From Anaerolinea sp. (GTDB lineage: Bacteria; Chloroflexota; Anaerolineae; Anaerolineales; Villigracilaceae): DNA of 64,000 bases. A program made the translations under genes and the position numbers. Where the stretch lies: the NCBI GenBank assembly GCA_020047815.1, contig JAIFNG010000065.1, forward strand, positions 1 through 64,000, in the 5' to 3' direction. Shown piece by piece: positions 1 to 9,839 of the stretch (positions are counted from its first letter, which is position 1; each line of letters starts with the position of its first letter). A model generated the notes under the pieces. It was not told the origin of the DNA and did no database searches. It worked only from the letters and a program-made list of their open reading frames with translations.

Positions 1-1
1 A

Positions 2-2092
2 ACCCCAACCGAGAACAATGACCTTGGTTCGCCCTCCCTTTATCTTAACCGCGAACTGAGCCTTTTGGAGTTCCAGCGCCGTGTGCTGGAGGAAGCTCAT
101 GATGAATCCAAGCCCCTGCTCGAGCGCGTAAAATTCCTTGCCATCTTTGGCTCAAATATGGATGAGTTCTTTATGGTACGAGTCTCAGGTATACGCAAGA
201 TGGTGGAGGCACGCATCATGGATGTTTCCCCAGACGGCATGACCCCGCCGGATGAACTTGCAGCCATTCGCAAGTTATCGCAGGAGTTGATGGTCGAAGC
301 CCAGCGCTGTTACCAGCGTAAACTTTTACCGAAAATGGATAAAGCAGGCATCCATATCATTGATTATCAGAAATTAAACAAGACACAAAAAGAACGCGTT
401 GACACATTCTTCAAGGAAGTTATCTATCCTGTGCTGACACCGCTCGCGCTTGATCCCGGGCACCCCTTCCCGCATATCTCGAATTTAAGTTTAAATCTTG
501 CCATCGTGATACGCGACAAAAAAGGCAATGAAAAATTTGCGCGCCTGAAAGTGCCTGATACCCTGCCTCGCCTTCTGCCCATTAAACGCTCATCGGGTGG
601 AGTCCGCAGCGATGGCACCATTCCACGTCAGCATTATTTTGTCTGGCTGGAGCAGGTGATCGCCGCAAATCTTGATGATCTTTTCCCTGGGATGGAAGTT
701 ACCTCCGCGCATCCATTCCGCATCGTGCGCGATGCTGATATTGAAATTCAGGAACTCGAAGCTGACGACCTGCTGGAGACCATGCAACAGAGTATCCGCA
801 AACGAAAGTTTGGATCGGTGGTGCAGGTGGCTGTTTATGATTCCATGCCCGAAAATATCCGTGAACTACTTGTGGATAATCTTGAAGTATCCCGCAACGA
901 TGTATACGTTCTGGATAGCCCGCTGGGTTTGAGCGGGTTGTGGCAGCTCTACAGTCACGTGGAACGACACGACTTGAAGGATGTTCCCTATAAGCCACGC
1001 ATTCCCAAGCCGCTAAAACATGCCACAACAGCGACGGATGTCTTTGATGCCATCAAAAATGGAAACATCCTTATCCACCATCCTTATGATTCATTCAATC
1101 CAGTGGTGGATTTCCTAAATGCTGCCGCACGCGATCCGCAGGTACTTGCCATCAAGCAGACCCTGTACCGCGTTGGTACAAATGCACCCGTGGTCGAAGC
1201 CCTGCTTGAAGCAGCAGAACGCGGCAAACAGGTGGCAGTGCTGGTAGAGCTCAAGGCACGTTTCGATGAGGAATCAAACATCGGCTGGGCGCGTGCGTTG
1301 GAGGAAGTGGGTGTTCATGTAGTGTACGGCCTCGTGGGCTTGAAGACCCACTGCAAAGTCACCATGGTTGTCCGCCAGGAGGGAGAGGGTATCCGCCGCT
1401 ATTTGCATCTTGCAACCGGTAATTACAATGCGCTTACCTCGCGTATTTATGAAGATATTGGCATCTTCACCTGTGACGATGCCATGGGCGCGGATGCAAC
1501 TGATCTATTTAATTATTTAACAGGCTATTCCACAAAGCAGGAATATCGCAAATTACTGGTTGCCCCCGTCAGCCTGCGAAAGAAAATGGAAGAATTTATC
1601 CTGCGTGAGATCGAACATGCCCGTCTAGGACGAAAAGCCCGCCTGATCTTCAAGGTGAATTCACTGGTTGATCCACAAATGATCCAACTTTTATACCGGG
1701 CTTCGCAAGCGGGTGTGCAAGTGGACCTGCTGGTTCGCGGTATGTGCTGTTTACGCCCCGGCATCAAAGGCGTAAGTGAACATATTCGTGTGATCAGCAT
1801 CGTTGGGAGGTATCTGGAGCATAGCCGCCTGTTCTATTTCCAAAACGACGGCAGGGAGGAAATCTATCTTGGCAGCGCAGACCTAATGACGCGCAATCTT
1901 AACCACCGTGTTGAAGTTGTCTTCCCTGTCGAAAGTAAGGATCACATCCATTATTTACGCCATCATGTTTTGGATGCATATTTCAAAGACAATACCCGAG
2001 CCCGCATTCTTCAACCAGACGGCACATATACCCGGCTCGCTCCCGAATCTGGCAAGGATGTTGTTGATGTTCAGGAAAGATTTATGGGTTAA
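2..2092 (+). CDS. ppk: Polyphosphate kinase (Ppk1), 5'-truncated by window start
   Basis: Frame is open to base 2 and reads ...SLYLNRELSLLEFQRRVLEEA, the Ppk1 N-terminal motif, continuing through FGSNMDEFFMVRV, HPYDSF and IKQTLYRVG; the track start (TTG at 65) is internal. Confidence 0.96.
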   Translation, partial: TPTENNDLGSPSLYLNRELSLLEFQRRVLEEAHDESKPLLERVKFLAIFGSNMDEFFMVRVSGIRKMVEARIMDVSPDGMTPPDELAAIRKLSQELMVEAQRCYQRKLLPKMDKAGIHIIDYQKLNKTQKERVDTFFKEVIYPVLTPLALDPGHPFPHISNLSLNLAIVIRDKKGNEKFARLKVPDTLPRLLPIKRSSGGVRSDGTIPRQHYFVWLEQVIAANLDDLFPGMEVTSAHPFRIVRDADIEIQELEADDLLETMQQSIRKRKFGSVVQVAVYDSMPENIRELLVDNLEVSRNDVYVLDSPLGLSGLWQLYSHVERHDLKDVPYKPRIPKPLKHATTATDVFDAIKNGNILIHHPYDSFNPVVDFLNAAARDPQVLAIKQTLYRVGTNAPVVEALLEAAERGKQVAVLVELKARFDEESNIGWARALEEVGVHVVYGLVGLKTHCKVTMVVRQEGEGIRRYLHLATGNYNALTSRIYEDIGIFTCDDAMGADATDLFNYLTGYSTKQEYRKLLVAPVSLRKKMEEFILREIEHARLGRKARLIFKVNSLVDPQMIQLLYRASQAGVQVDLLVRGMCCLRPGIKGVSEHIRVISIVGRYLEHSRLFYFQNDGREEIYLGSADLMTRNLNHRVEVVFPVESKDHIHYLRHHVLDAYFKDNTRARILQPDGTYTRLAPESGKDVVDVQERFMG

Positions 2093-2419
2093 TTTTTTCA
2101 CCTTCGGGATCACAACATGGAAAAAGCTTCCGTGTCTTCCAGAGCTCTGGACCCAAATATTCCCATCACGCGCCTCGACGATTTGTTCTAATTGGATAAA
2201 CCCAGCTCTGTGCACGATCCATCCACCCGATAAAATCTTTCAAAGATGCGGGATAAACTCTCCCCGCCGGGATTCCAATGCAGAACGTCCATCCCCGACA
2301 TTTTTCGCCGTACGCCCCCCTTTTTTCAGGCTATTGGCAAGGGCCACATGCAGGGAGAGTTCATCTTCAACCACAAGTATTATTTTAAGCCTTGAATTGA
2401 TATGCCTGACCATCCACAT
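2086..2419 (-). pseudogene. Decayed two-component remnant: response-regulator receiver start joined to frameshifted histidine-kinase ATPase fragments
   Basis: Minus strand reads MWMVRHINSRLKIILVVEDELSLHVALANSLKKGGRTAKNVGDGRSALE (stop at 2240), then IFERFYRVDGSCTELGLS in a second frame, then QIVEARDGNIWVQSSGRHGSFFHVVIPK in a third. Confidence 0.75.
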
Positions 2420-2494
2420 GGCATAAATGGAATTTCCTGTTAGTTATTATGCTGTTTTTCCTGATCTAAAATCTCCCCTCAAGTCAAGAACTCA

Positions 2495-3577
2495 TCAGCG
2501 CCATGGCAAAGGTAAAATCCCTTTCTCTCTCGCATCCCAAACGGTAACCCAGCCATATCCCTGTTCCTGGGCATCAAGATGTGGAAGGGCATCCTGGAAT
2601 TCCTGAGTAGCAAGATCAACCGCCTGCTTGAAACTGGACTGCCCAATTAAGGTGGTTTCAATAAAATAATAATTGGCGTTTTCCTGATCAATGCGTACGC
2701 CGACAAAGGCATGACCGGGAATACCTATAATGGCTGCTTCCAGATCCATTGCTTCGGCGGCAGAGGCGAACAACAGGGAGGTCTCGATACAGTTCCCGCT
2801 GTGGTCGCTCAATGTTTCAAAGGGCAGACGGATGCGTTGTACACTGCCCGGAGCAAAAGAAACCCAGGTACTGATATATGTCAGGTTGTAATCTTCCTCT
2901 GCCTTCCAGACCGATTCCAACCGATCCCAAACACTTCCGCTTTCATCATTTATGACGCCCCCGTATCCGCTTGTTATGATCCCGGATGATGTGTAATTGG
3001 CGGCATTACGGAGTAACTCTTCCACAGAGGGATCATTGGGCGTGACCATGGCAGCCAGCAGCTCAAAAGATTCAGAATTTGAAAACCCCGGAATGGATAG
3101 GGGGAAATCACGCCGCGCATATACAAGGGTGTCACCGGTTTCTTCCAAAAGCGGCTTTTCAATCCCATCATCCAATTCTGCCACCCGCAAGTAAAATTGA
3201 GCTGGCTTTTGAACATTAAGCTGGTCAATCACATCAGGGATAAGACGAGGATTCTGGCGTACTTCCAGCGTTTCCCCCTCAGCAACCGTCAGCGTATCAA
3301 TCGACCTGGTCGTATAACCGGTCACTTCACTTTCCACAATCACCTGGGCGGGTACGCTGCGGGGATTGGTTATGGTAATAATGGCAAAATCATCCAGCGT
3401 TGAACCGTATAAAGGATAGAGGATGGTGATTAAGTTGGAAGTATAGAGATAGTCCACCTGAAGCGCTTCCGTAACGGGCGTTGGTGTGACAGACGGCAAA
3501 AGTCCACAACTTAATATCAGAACAGCGGTCATCCCCACCAGCCACACTTTAGGGGCAATCAGAGCTCGATCTCTCAT
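2495..3577 (-). CDS. Transglutaminase-like domain lipoprotein/secreted protein
   Basis: Core HSGNCIETSLLFASAAEAMDLEAAIIGIPGHAFVGV...YYFIETT (Cys/His/acidic); start MRDRALIAPK chosen for RBS aaggtgg. Confidence 0.7.
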   Translation of the reverse strand: MRDRALIAPKVWLVGMTAVLILSCGLLPSVTPTPVTEALQVDYLYTSNLITILYPLYGSTLDDFAIITITNPRSVPAQVIVESEVTGYTTRSIDTLTVAEGETLEVRQNPRLIPDVIDQLNVQKPAQFYLRVAELDDGIEKPLLEETGDTLVYARRDFPLSIPGFSNSESFELLAAMVTPNDPSVEELLRNAANYTSSGIITSGYGGVINDESGSVWDRLESVWKAEEDYNLTYISTWVSFAPGSVQRIRLPFETLSDHSGNCIETSLLFASAAEAMDLEAAIIGIPGHAFVGVRIDQENANYYFIETTLIGQSSFKQAVDLATQEFQDALPHLDAQEQGYGWVTVWDAREKGILPLPWR

Positions 3578-3786
3578 ATCATCCACCTTTATACAAGGTT
3601 TACCCAACCATGCATTTGCTGTTGATTAATAGTATAGGCTAATCATCTGGAAAAATCCAGTGGTTTTTTTCTCACGCTTTACAGCTTGCCCCGCTTATTC
3701 ATCAAGACTATAATCTTTTCGTTGGATACATAACGACCCTCCATGACCGTGTTCCAACCGAAATTCACCCATAAAAAAGGTAAAAA

Positions 3787-4197
3787 ATGCAGTTTACACA
3801 AGATGAACTTGACACTTTGCTAAAAAATCCAAAGTCATTGAATCTGGCAGGCGCGGACCTGAGCAAGGCAGATTTGAGCGGAGCAGACTTAAGCGGGGCG
3901 TATCTGAATGCTGCAAGACTGCGCTATGCTGACCTAAGCAGGGCCAACCTAAGCGGCACCGACCTGAGCGAGGCCAACCTGCACGGAGCAACCCTTTCCG
4001 AATCTGACCTAAGCGACGCCAACCTGCGTGGTTCGGACCTGAGCGGAACCAGGTTGAACAATGCGCGTCTGCATTATGCTGATCTGCTTGGCGCAAACCT
4101 GCACGGGGCTGACTTGACCAGAGCTACTTATAACCAAGGGACTAAATGGCCCAATGGATTTGACCCACAAGCGGCTGGAGCCCTACTCGAAGAATAA
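3787..4197 (+). CDS. Pentapeptide-repeat protein
   Basis: Tandem A(D/N)LSx units: LAGADLSKADLSGADLSGAYL...ANLHGADL. Confidence 0.9.
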   Translation: MQFTQDELDTLLKNPKSLNLAGADLSKADLSGADLSGAYLNAARLRYADLSRANLSGTDLSEANLHGATLSESDLSDANLRGSDLSGTRLNNARLHYADLLGANLHGADLTRATYNQGTKWPNGFDPQAAGALLEE

Positions 4198-4267
4198 GCA
4201 CGTCATTGAAAAAACATAACTGGCAGTAAAAATGATGGGATCCATATGATGGCAGAAAACCGCTTCA

Positions 4268-4993
4268 TCAATTGGATCCTGTATAATTTTTATTGAACAC
4301 CCTGATCAGCGGATAAAACATCCGCGCAATGGGAAAGACAACTCGATACCAATTCGGCGCGACCAGTTGACTCTGTCCCTTACGCATTGCCTTAATGATG
4401 AGGCTGGCTGCTTTTTCGACAGGCAGGTCCAAACCCCGATACCAGTCCGGCTGTCCAGTAAGCGGATGCGTTATGGAATGAATAAAGTCCGTGCCGCGCA
4501 GCGGACCGAGGATGACCAGCAATGTCCGCCCGCCTTCGAGGTGGATGGAACGTGTGAACGCATGAACCGAGGTTTTACTCGCAGCGTATAAACTCATCGA
4601 AGGCAGGCTCATTTCTCCCGCCACCGACCCGATATTGACGACCAGCTCAAGAGGCGACAATCCGGCATAAAACTCCAGCGGCGCCAGCGTATTGACCTGC
4701 ATGATGCGCTCGATCTCATCCACTGTGAGTTGACCCGACTGCGAATGGCTCCCGATCCCTGCACAATTGATAAGAATGTCAACTTTAGCATTTATCCGCA
4801 TCTCTTCCATAAATTTCTTTCTTTGGGAAAAGTCACCCAGGTCGCAAACATATACCCGTGCATTTGGAAATGTTACCTTGTCACGGTCAACCAGAATGAG
4901 AGAACAGCCTTCCTTATCAAGAAGGCCGGCAAGTTCGCGTCCAAGTCCGCGCGCTGCACCGGTAATGAGAACTTGTTTGTTTCGAAAATTCAC
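4268..4993 (-). CDS. Short-chain dehydrogenase/reductase
   Basis: ITGAARGLGREL, NCAG, YAASKTSVHAF motifs. Confidence 0.88.
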   Translation of the reverse strand: MNFRNKQVLITGAARGLGRELAGLLDKEGCSLILVDRDKVTFPNARVYVCDLGDFSQRKKFMEEMRINAKVDILINCAGIGSHSQSGQLTVDEIERIMQVNTLAPLEFYAGLSPLELVVNIGSVAGEMSLPSMSLYAASKTSVHAFTRSIHLEGGRTLLVILGPLRGTDFIHSITHPLTGQPDWYRGLDLPVEKAASLIIKAMRKGQSQLVAPNWYRVVFPIARMFYPLIRVFNKNYTGSN

Positions 4994-5117
4994 TTGAAAC
5001 CCTTTATATATGAATACCTATGGATCAGGACGGCCTACCTGTCCTTCCGCCTTGGATTAAAGCGGCGGATACCACCCCAAAAAATCATCAACCAGCTGAT
5101 TCACTCCTACGTTTCCG

Positions 5118-6083
5118 TTAAGAATGTAAAATTGAGTCTCTGATCGACTCTTCCAAAGTAAAACCCGGCTCCCAGCCCATTTCGTTTTTTATCTTTTCGT
5201 GTGAACAGGGTTTATCAATGTCTATTTGCGAAGGGCGGCGGATACCGGGGTTGAGATACAACAGGTCGAGCAGCGCAATAAAACCATCTGCCAGTTTAAG
5301 ACCCAGGGGAGAAAGCGAAAAAACGCGTGTTTTTTTTCCTAATTGCCTGACAATGGCGCGGGTGAATTCGATCATACTTGCATTATGTGATGAGACAATG
5401 TATCGCTCACCGTTGTGGCCTTTGGTAAGCGCCAGCGTGACTGCACGTGCCACATCACGCACGTCCACAAACGCATTGACATAATCCATCATCGGCAAAA
5501 TGGGGAATTTTTTAATCGCCTTGATGGCGCTGCCCACTCGCTCCGAACCGGGACCCAGAATCACACTTGGATTGAGCATGATGATACGCATGCCATTTTT
5601 CATTTCCCCCAGTTCGATCTCACTCAAGCGTTTGGTATAACCGTAAATGTCATACTGCTTTTTATATTCCATATCAGGGAAAAAGGTCTCATCTGTGATT
5701 TGCGGTGGACGAAATTCCACAGCAGATATTGAACTGATAAAGATGAAATTCTTGCAGCCCGCCTCCAGCGCGGTTTGAGCAAGGTTGCGAGTGCCGATCA
5801 CATTGGCTTCAAAAACCTTTTGCGCATCCGCTTTAATAAAAGAGACCATTGCCGCGTTGTGAATGACCGTATCAACCCCTTTAAGCTGCCCGGCAAAAGA
5901 TTCAGGCTGGGTTAACTCGCCGCGCACCCATTTCACACGTTCCAATTTTTCAAGGTTTAAAAAAGTTTTACGTTGTGTACGCGTCAAAACCCGTAATTCT
6001 CCCTGCGGGTCAAAATCATGAACCGCCTGCACAATATATTGTCCAAGGAAGCCGAAGCCGCCAGTGATAAAGTATATGGTCAT
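5118..6083 (-). CDS. NAD-dependent epimerase/dehydratase family protein
   Basis: ITGGFGFLGQYIV, VIHNAAMVSF, YGYTKRLSE motifs. Confidence 0.88.
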   Translation of the reverse strand: MTIYFITGGFGFLGQYIVQAVHDFDPQGELRVLTRTQRKTFLNLEKLERVKWVRGELTQPESFAGQLKGVDTVIHNAAMVSFIKADAQKVFEANVIGTRNLAQTALEAGCKNFIFISSISAVEFRPPQITDETFFPDMEYKKQYDIYGYTKRLSEIELGEMKNGMRIIMLNPSVILGPGSERVGSAIKAIKKFPILPMMDYVNAFVDVRDVARAVTLALTKGHNGERYIVSSHNASMIEFTRAIVRQLGKKTRVFSLSPLGLKLADGFIALLDLLYLNPGIRRPSQIDIDKPCSHEKIKNEMGWEPGFTLEESIRDSILHS

Positions 6084-6127
6084 GGTTTTCCTTGATAAAA
6101 ATTATTCAGTGGGCTTGCAACATACTC

Positions 6128-7783
6128 TCATTCACATCCAAGAGTCATAATAATACGGGCATTGGGCAAAAAGAAAATGGTTTCATACCATGCAGGTTTT
6201 TCATTAACGATGCCGGGCTGAAAACTGCGCGACAGTCCTCCTACATAAATATGAGTCGCCTTTTTCAGGCAGAGCAGATCGTGCGTGCTCTGGGCAGCAA
6301 AGTCTGTCGAGTAAGGCAGAACAAGGATCAGACGCCCAGTTAAAGGTCTAACCCATATGCCTGCATCAGCCCCTGTTCCAAAGATGGGCAAGCCATAAGC
6401 ATCCAGACTCATATCTGCACCGGAGATGACTACCCGTGCGTTGGCGGGAAGGTGTTTATTCATCCAATCCAAAGCCACCGTATCGTCGCGGCTCACAAGT
6501 GTACAGCATGCGGACGGACTAAAGCTGTAAGCCGTCCATGCATGAAAAATGATGATGGTAACAAACAGTAGTAGGACAACTTTTGGCAGACGGATGGAAC
6601 CTAACCCACCAAGAAATGCCAGAGGCAGAAATAACGTCATTTCAACAAGCGGCCTGTCCAGCAGGGTCAACACAGAAGTAATGGGAATGAACATCCCCAC
6701 CAACATTAATAAAATTGCAAGGAGCGAGGCTGCGATCTGGCGGGGAAATGATTGGAAAACAGAAACAGCCAGAAGACCTGCCAGAAGCGTGACCCAAATT
6801 CCATAAGGCTCAAAAACCAGCCCAACAAACTGATTCTTATTAATCAGCACGATCGTCAATCCAAGTATTGCACCAGTCAAAGTAGCGAGGAGTACGTATT
6901 TCCTGCGTGGTACAGCAGTCAGTATCCATGCCATGCCAAAGATCGCCAACAAAATAACTGAGCGGCTGTGAATGAGTACCGCAGCAGCCATGCTCAATGC
7001 AACCAGCCAGCGTTTTTTTGTGAGTGCCGCGCCCAGCGTAAATTGAATCAAAAGCATGCTTAATAGCGCGGGATATTTTCCCCAGTTTACCGCATGAGCC
7101 GGCATGAACCAGCCAAATGCAACAAGCGTCACGCCAAACCATCCCGCCGCATTAGAGTGGGTGGTACGGTTGATAAAAAAATAGACCGGTAAAGGGATTG
7201 CCGCCAGTATGATCTGCCCAAATAACAGCATCACTTGTCCGGGATTTGCATTTGTGATCCATGTAAACGCTGCAATGATCACGTGATAACCGAGATGATA
7301 ATAGGGCAGCGATAACGCGATCTGATCCATGCGGATCAGCGACTGAACAAGCCGGTAGTGTTCGGCTGAGTCAAAATATGGGGGCAAAACCACATTAGCT
7401 AAAAACCCAAGGCGAATGAAAATTAAAAACAGGAAGATGAAAACAGGCAGGACAAAACCTGACGAGATATATTTCCACACAGTACGAAGGGCAAGTCCTG
7501 AACTAATGACGAATATGAGGAGCGAAATGGCTAAAATTAAACCTGCAGGAAGGAATAAACGTAAAGCCAGCAGGGACACAGAAAACAGGAGTACAGGCAA
7601 AGGAAATCCACCCAGTGCCAGCGCAGCCTGTTCTGAATTGGTAAATTGGGGACCCAGTATTTTTTTTAGACTTGCAAAAGTTAACAATGTCCCCCAACTC
7701 ACAAAAACCAGAATAGCAAGGATAATACCCAGGTTTTGAGCAAGGATGGATACACTATTAATGAACCAGTTACTGTTCATCAT
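6128..7783 (-). CDS. Multi-spanning membrane protein (DUF/glycosyltransferase-like)
   Basis: 551 aa with many hydrophobic segments; no confident family. Confidence 0.65.
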   Translation of the reverse strand: MMNSNWFINSVSILAQNLGIILAILVFVSWGTLLTFASLKKILGPQFTNSEQAALALGGFPLPVLLFSVSLLALRLFLPAGLILAISLLIFVISSGLALRTVWKYISSGFVLPVFIFLFLIFIRLGFLANVVLPPYFDSAEHYRLVQSLIRMDQIALSLPYYHLGYHVIIAAFTWITNANPGQVMLLFGQIILAAIPLPVYFFINRTTHSNAAGWFGVTLVAFGWFMPAHAVNWGKYPALLSMLLIQFTLGAALTKKRWLVALSMAAAVLIHSRSVILLAIFGMAWILTAVPRRKYVLLATLTGAILGLTIVLINKNQFVGLVFEPYGIWVTLLAGLLAVSVFQSFPRQIAASLLAILLMLVGMFIPITSVLTLLDRPLVEMTLFLPLAFLGGLGSIRLPKVVLLLFVTIIIFHAWTAYSFSPSACCTLVSRDDTVALDWMNKHLPANARVVISGADMSLDAYGLPIFGTGADAGIWVRPLTGRLILVLPYSTDFAAQSTHDLLCLKKATHIYVGGLSRSFQPGIVNEKPAWYETIFFLPNARIIMTLGCE

Positions 7784-7832
7784 GAATGAAAATCATGGGT
7801 TGGGATAGGCTGTTTCCGGTATGGGCACTGGC

Positions 7833-8378
7833 TCACTTTGAATTGAGGTGAATTGAGGGATCATTATCTCCCGGAACAGGCTCGGAAGTTGGAACTTTTT
7901 CCACACTGGCCGCATTTCCCGGCAGGCTGACTGGCGTTGCTAGAGCGATCGCCGAAACCAAAAACGTTCCGCGCGCGATCAACTTATCTTCGGCAATCGC
8001 ATATACTTCAATATCAATCGTTTCTCCAAGCGGTGTACGCACACCGGTGCAATATGCGCTGGTCGGCACAGACTCAACCACCTCGCACGCATATACACCC
8101 ACCGTTCCTCGATGATTCACCTTCACGTAGAACGGGGAATAATCTGGATTCGGTAATTGGAAATTGATCACCATACGGTTAACATTATTTGCGCCAAATG
8201 TGACAATGCATAGGCCGCTGGCATCCTCGTCACACAACGCCACCTCCGTCATCGGAGCACCCGCATCCTCACTTGACCGGCTCATGGTTTTGATAATTAA
8301 CGACAGGGCAGCAAACCAGAATACCAGAAAGATAAATCCGACAAATCCCAAAATAATAAATTTTTTTTTCTGCTTCAT
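7833..8378 (-). CDS. Hypothetical membrane-anchored protein
   Basis: MKQKKKFIILGFVGFIFLVFWFAAL anchor; RBS gaggt before the ATG at 8378. Confidence 0.6.
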   Translation of the reverse strand: MKQKKKFIILGFVGFIFLVFWFAALSLIIKTMSRSSEDAGAPMTEVALCDEDASGLCIVTFGANNVNRMVINFQLPNPDYSPFYVKVNHRGTVGVYACEVVESVPTSAYCTGVRTPLGETIDIEVYAIAEDKLIARGTFLVSAIALATPVSLPGNAASVEKVPTSEPVPGDNDPSIHLNSK

Positions 8379-8549
8379 ACAATACCTCAAAAATACTGCC
8401 GGGGGGTGCCCCGAACTTTTCAAAACTTATTTTTATCCTATGTGTTGATGATACATCAAAACAGGATAAATTTATTGCTCTCTTAAAATCACATAAGAGA
8501 TCAAATCCCTTGCTTGACTGTGCTTTGTTAAAAATGGTAATATGATTGC

Positions 8550-9839
8550 ATGTATCTTAAAGGAAGTAAATGGAGTATGAATCGCCGGCGGACGAGGCCC
8601 AACTGGTTTCGGATCATATTACTGTCACTGCTTGTGTTGGGTGGGGCGTACGTCAACCGGTTCATCCTTCCGAATCAACCCCAACTAGGAGTCCCCACTC
8701 CCACCGCAACCCGCTCGCCGGAGTCTTTTGTCACCGAAGCTGAGGAATATTTTACCCAGGGAAAACTCATTCCCGCAATCGAAGCCTACAAACAGGCGAT
8801 TGTCTCTTCCCCTGAAAACCCTGCCGTCTACGTGGCTCTGGCTCGGACGCAGGTTTTTGCAGGTCAATACAAGGAAGCGCAGGAAAGCGCTGAATCTGCC
8901 ATATTGCTCAACAACAACAACTCCAATGCGCATGCCGTGCGCGCCTGGGCGTTGGATTTTCAGGAGGAAACCCTTGAAGCCGAAGCCAGCATCAAACGGG
9001 CATTGGAACTGGACCCCAACAACGCGCTCGCTCATGCTTACTACTCAGAGATCCTGGTCGACTCTTTCTACAGCGGAACAGGTGCTGTCGGCGCCATCGA
9101 AAAGGCCATCGAGGAATCAAAGGTTGCCATTGCGCTCGCACCTGATGCATTGGAAACACACCGCGCACGCGGCTATGTGTATGAAGCCACAGGCAACTAC
9201 GAGGAAGCCATCCGTGAATATGAAGCTGCGATTGCAGTCAACACCAACATTGCAGACCTGCATCTTGCCCTCGGACGCAATTATCGTACGCTGGGCATTT
9301 ATGACAAAGCCGTTGAAGAATTCACGCGCGCCAATGCCCTCAACCCTGAAGACCCCACGCCCGACCTGTTCATCTCACGCACCTACGCCACCATCGGTGA
9401 ATACGCAAAAGCCATGCAGTATGCAGAATCCGCAAAGGACAACAACCCTGCCAGCGCCAGCCTGCGCGGCAACCTGGGTGTCATGTATTACCGCAACTCC
9501 TATTGGACTGAAGCCATCACCGAGCTTGGCTATGTGGTCAATGGTGGTGTGACGGATGATGGCGCCCAAATTGAGCCCATCAACCTGGCTCCTAACGATT
9601 CGCGCACTGCAGAATATTATGCCACGTACGGACTCGCACTTTCCCGCCTGAATCAATGCGGCAAAGCTTTGCAGGTTGCCCGTACCATCCTTGAGCGCAT
9701 TCCCGCCGATGAACTTGCCGTGGAAAATGCGAACGCGATCATCAGCCGTTGTCAGCAGAATCTTGATTCTCCCCCTGAAGCGACGGAGACACCGCTCGAG
9801 GCTGCTCCTGCTCCGACAGAGACACCCGCGGCCCCATGA
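8550..9839 (+). CDS. TPR-repeat membrane-anchored protein
   Basis: N-terminal TM, Thr/Pro linker, repeated AIEAYKQAIVSSPENPAVYVALARTQ-type units. Confidence 0.85.
   Translation: MYLKGSKWSMNRRRTRPNWFRIILLSLLVLGGAYVNRFILPNQPQLGVPTPTATRSPESFVTEAEEYFTQGKLIPAIEAYKQAIVSSPENPAVYVALARTQVFAGQYKEAQESAESAILLNNNNSNAHAVRAWALDFQEETLEAEASIKRALELDPNNALAHAYYSEILVDSFYSGTGAVGAIEKAIEESKVAIALAPDALETHRARGYVYEATGNYEEAIREYEAAIAVNTNIADLHLALGRNYRTLGIYDKAVEEFTRANALNPEDPTPDLFISRTYATIGEYAKAMQYAESAKDNNPASASLRGNLGVMYYRNSYWTEAITELGYVVNGGVTDDGAQIEPINLAPNDSRTAEYYATYGLALSRLNQCGKALQVARTILERIPADELAVENANAIISRCQQNLDSPPEATETPLEAAPAPTETPAAP

Noticed and set aside
1908-2426. 172-aa + strand ORF overlapping the ppk 3' end
   Set aside because: Out of frame with ppk and opposite the two-component remnant; no family resemblance.
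8728-9552. 274-aa + strand ORF
   Set aside because: Alternate frame inside the TPR gene with low-complexity composition.
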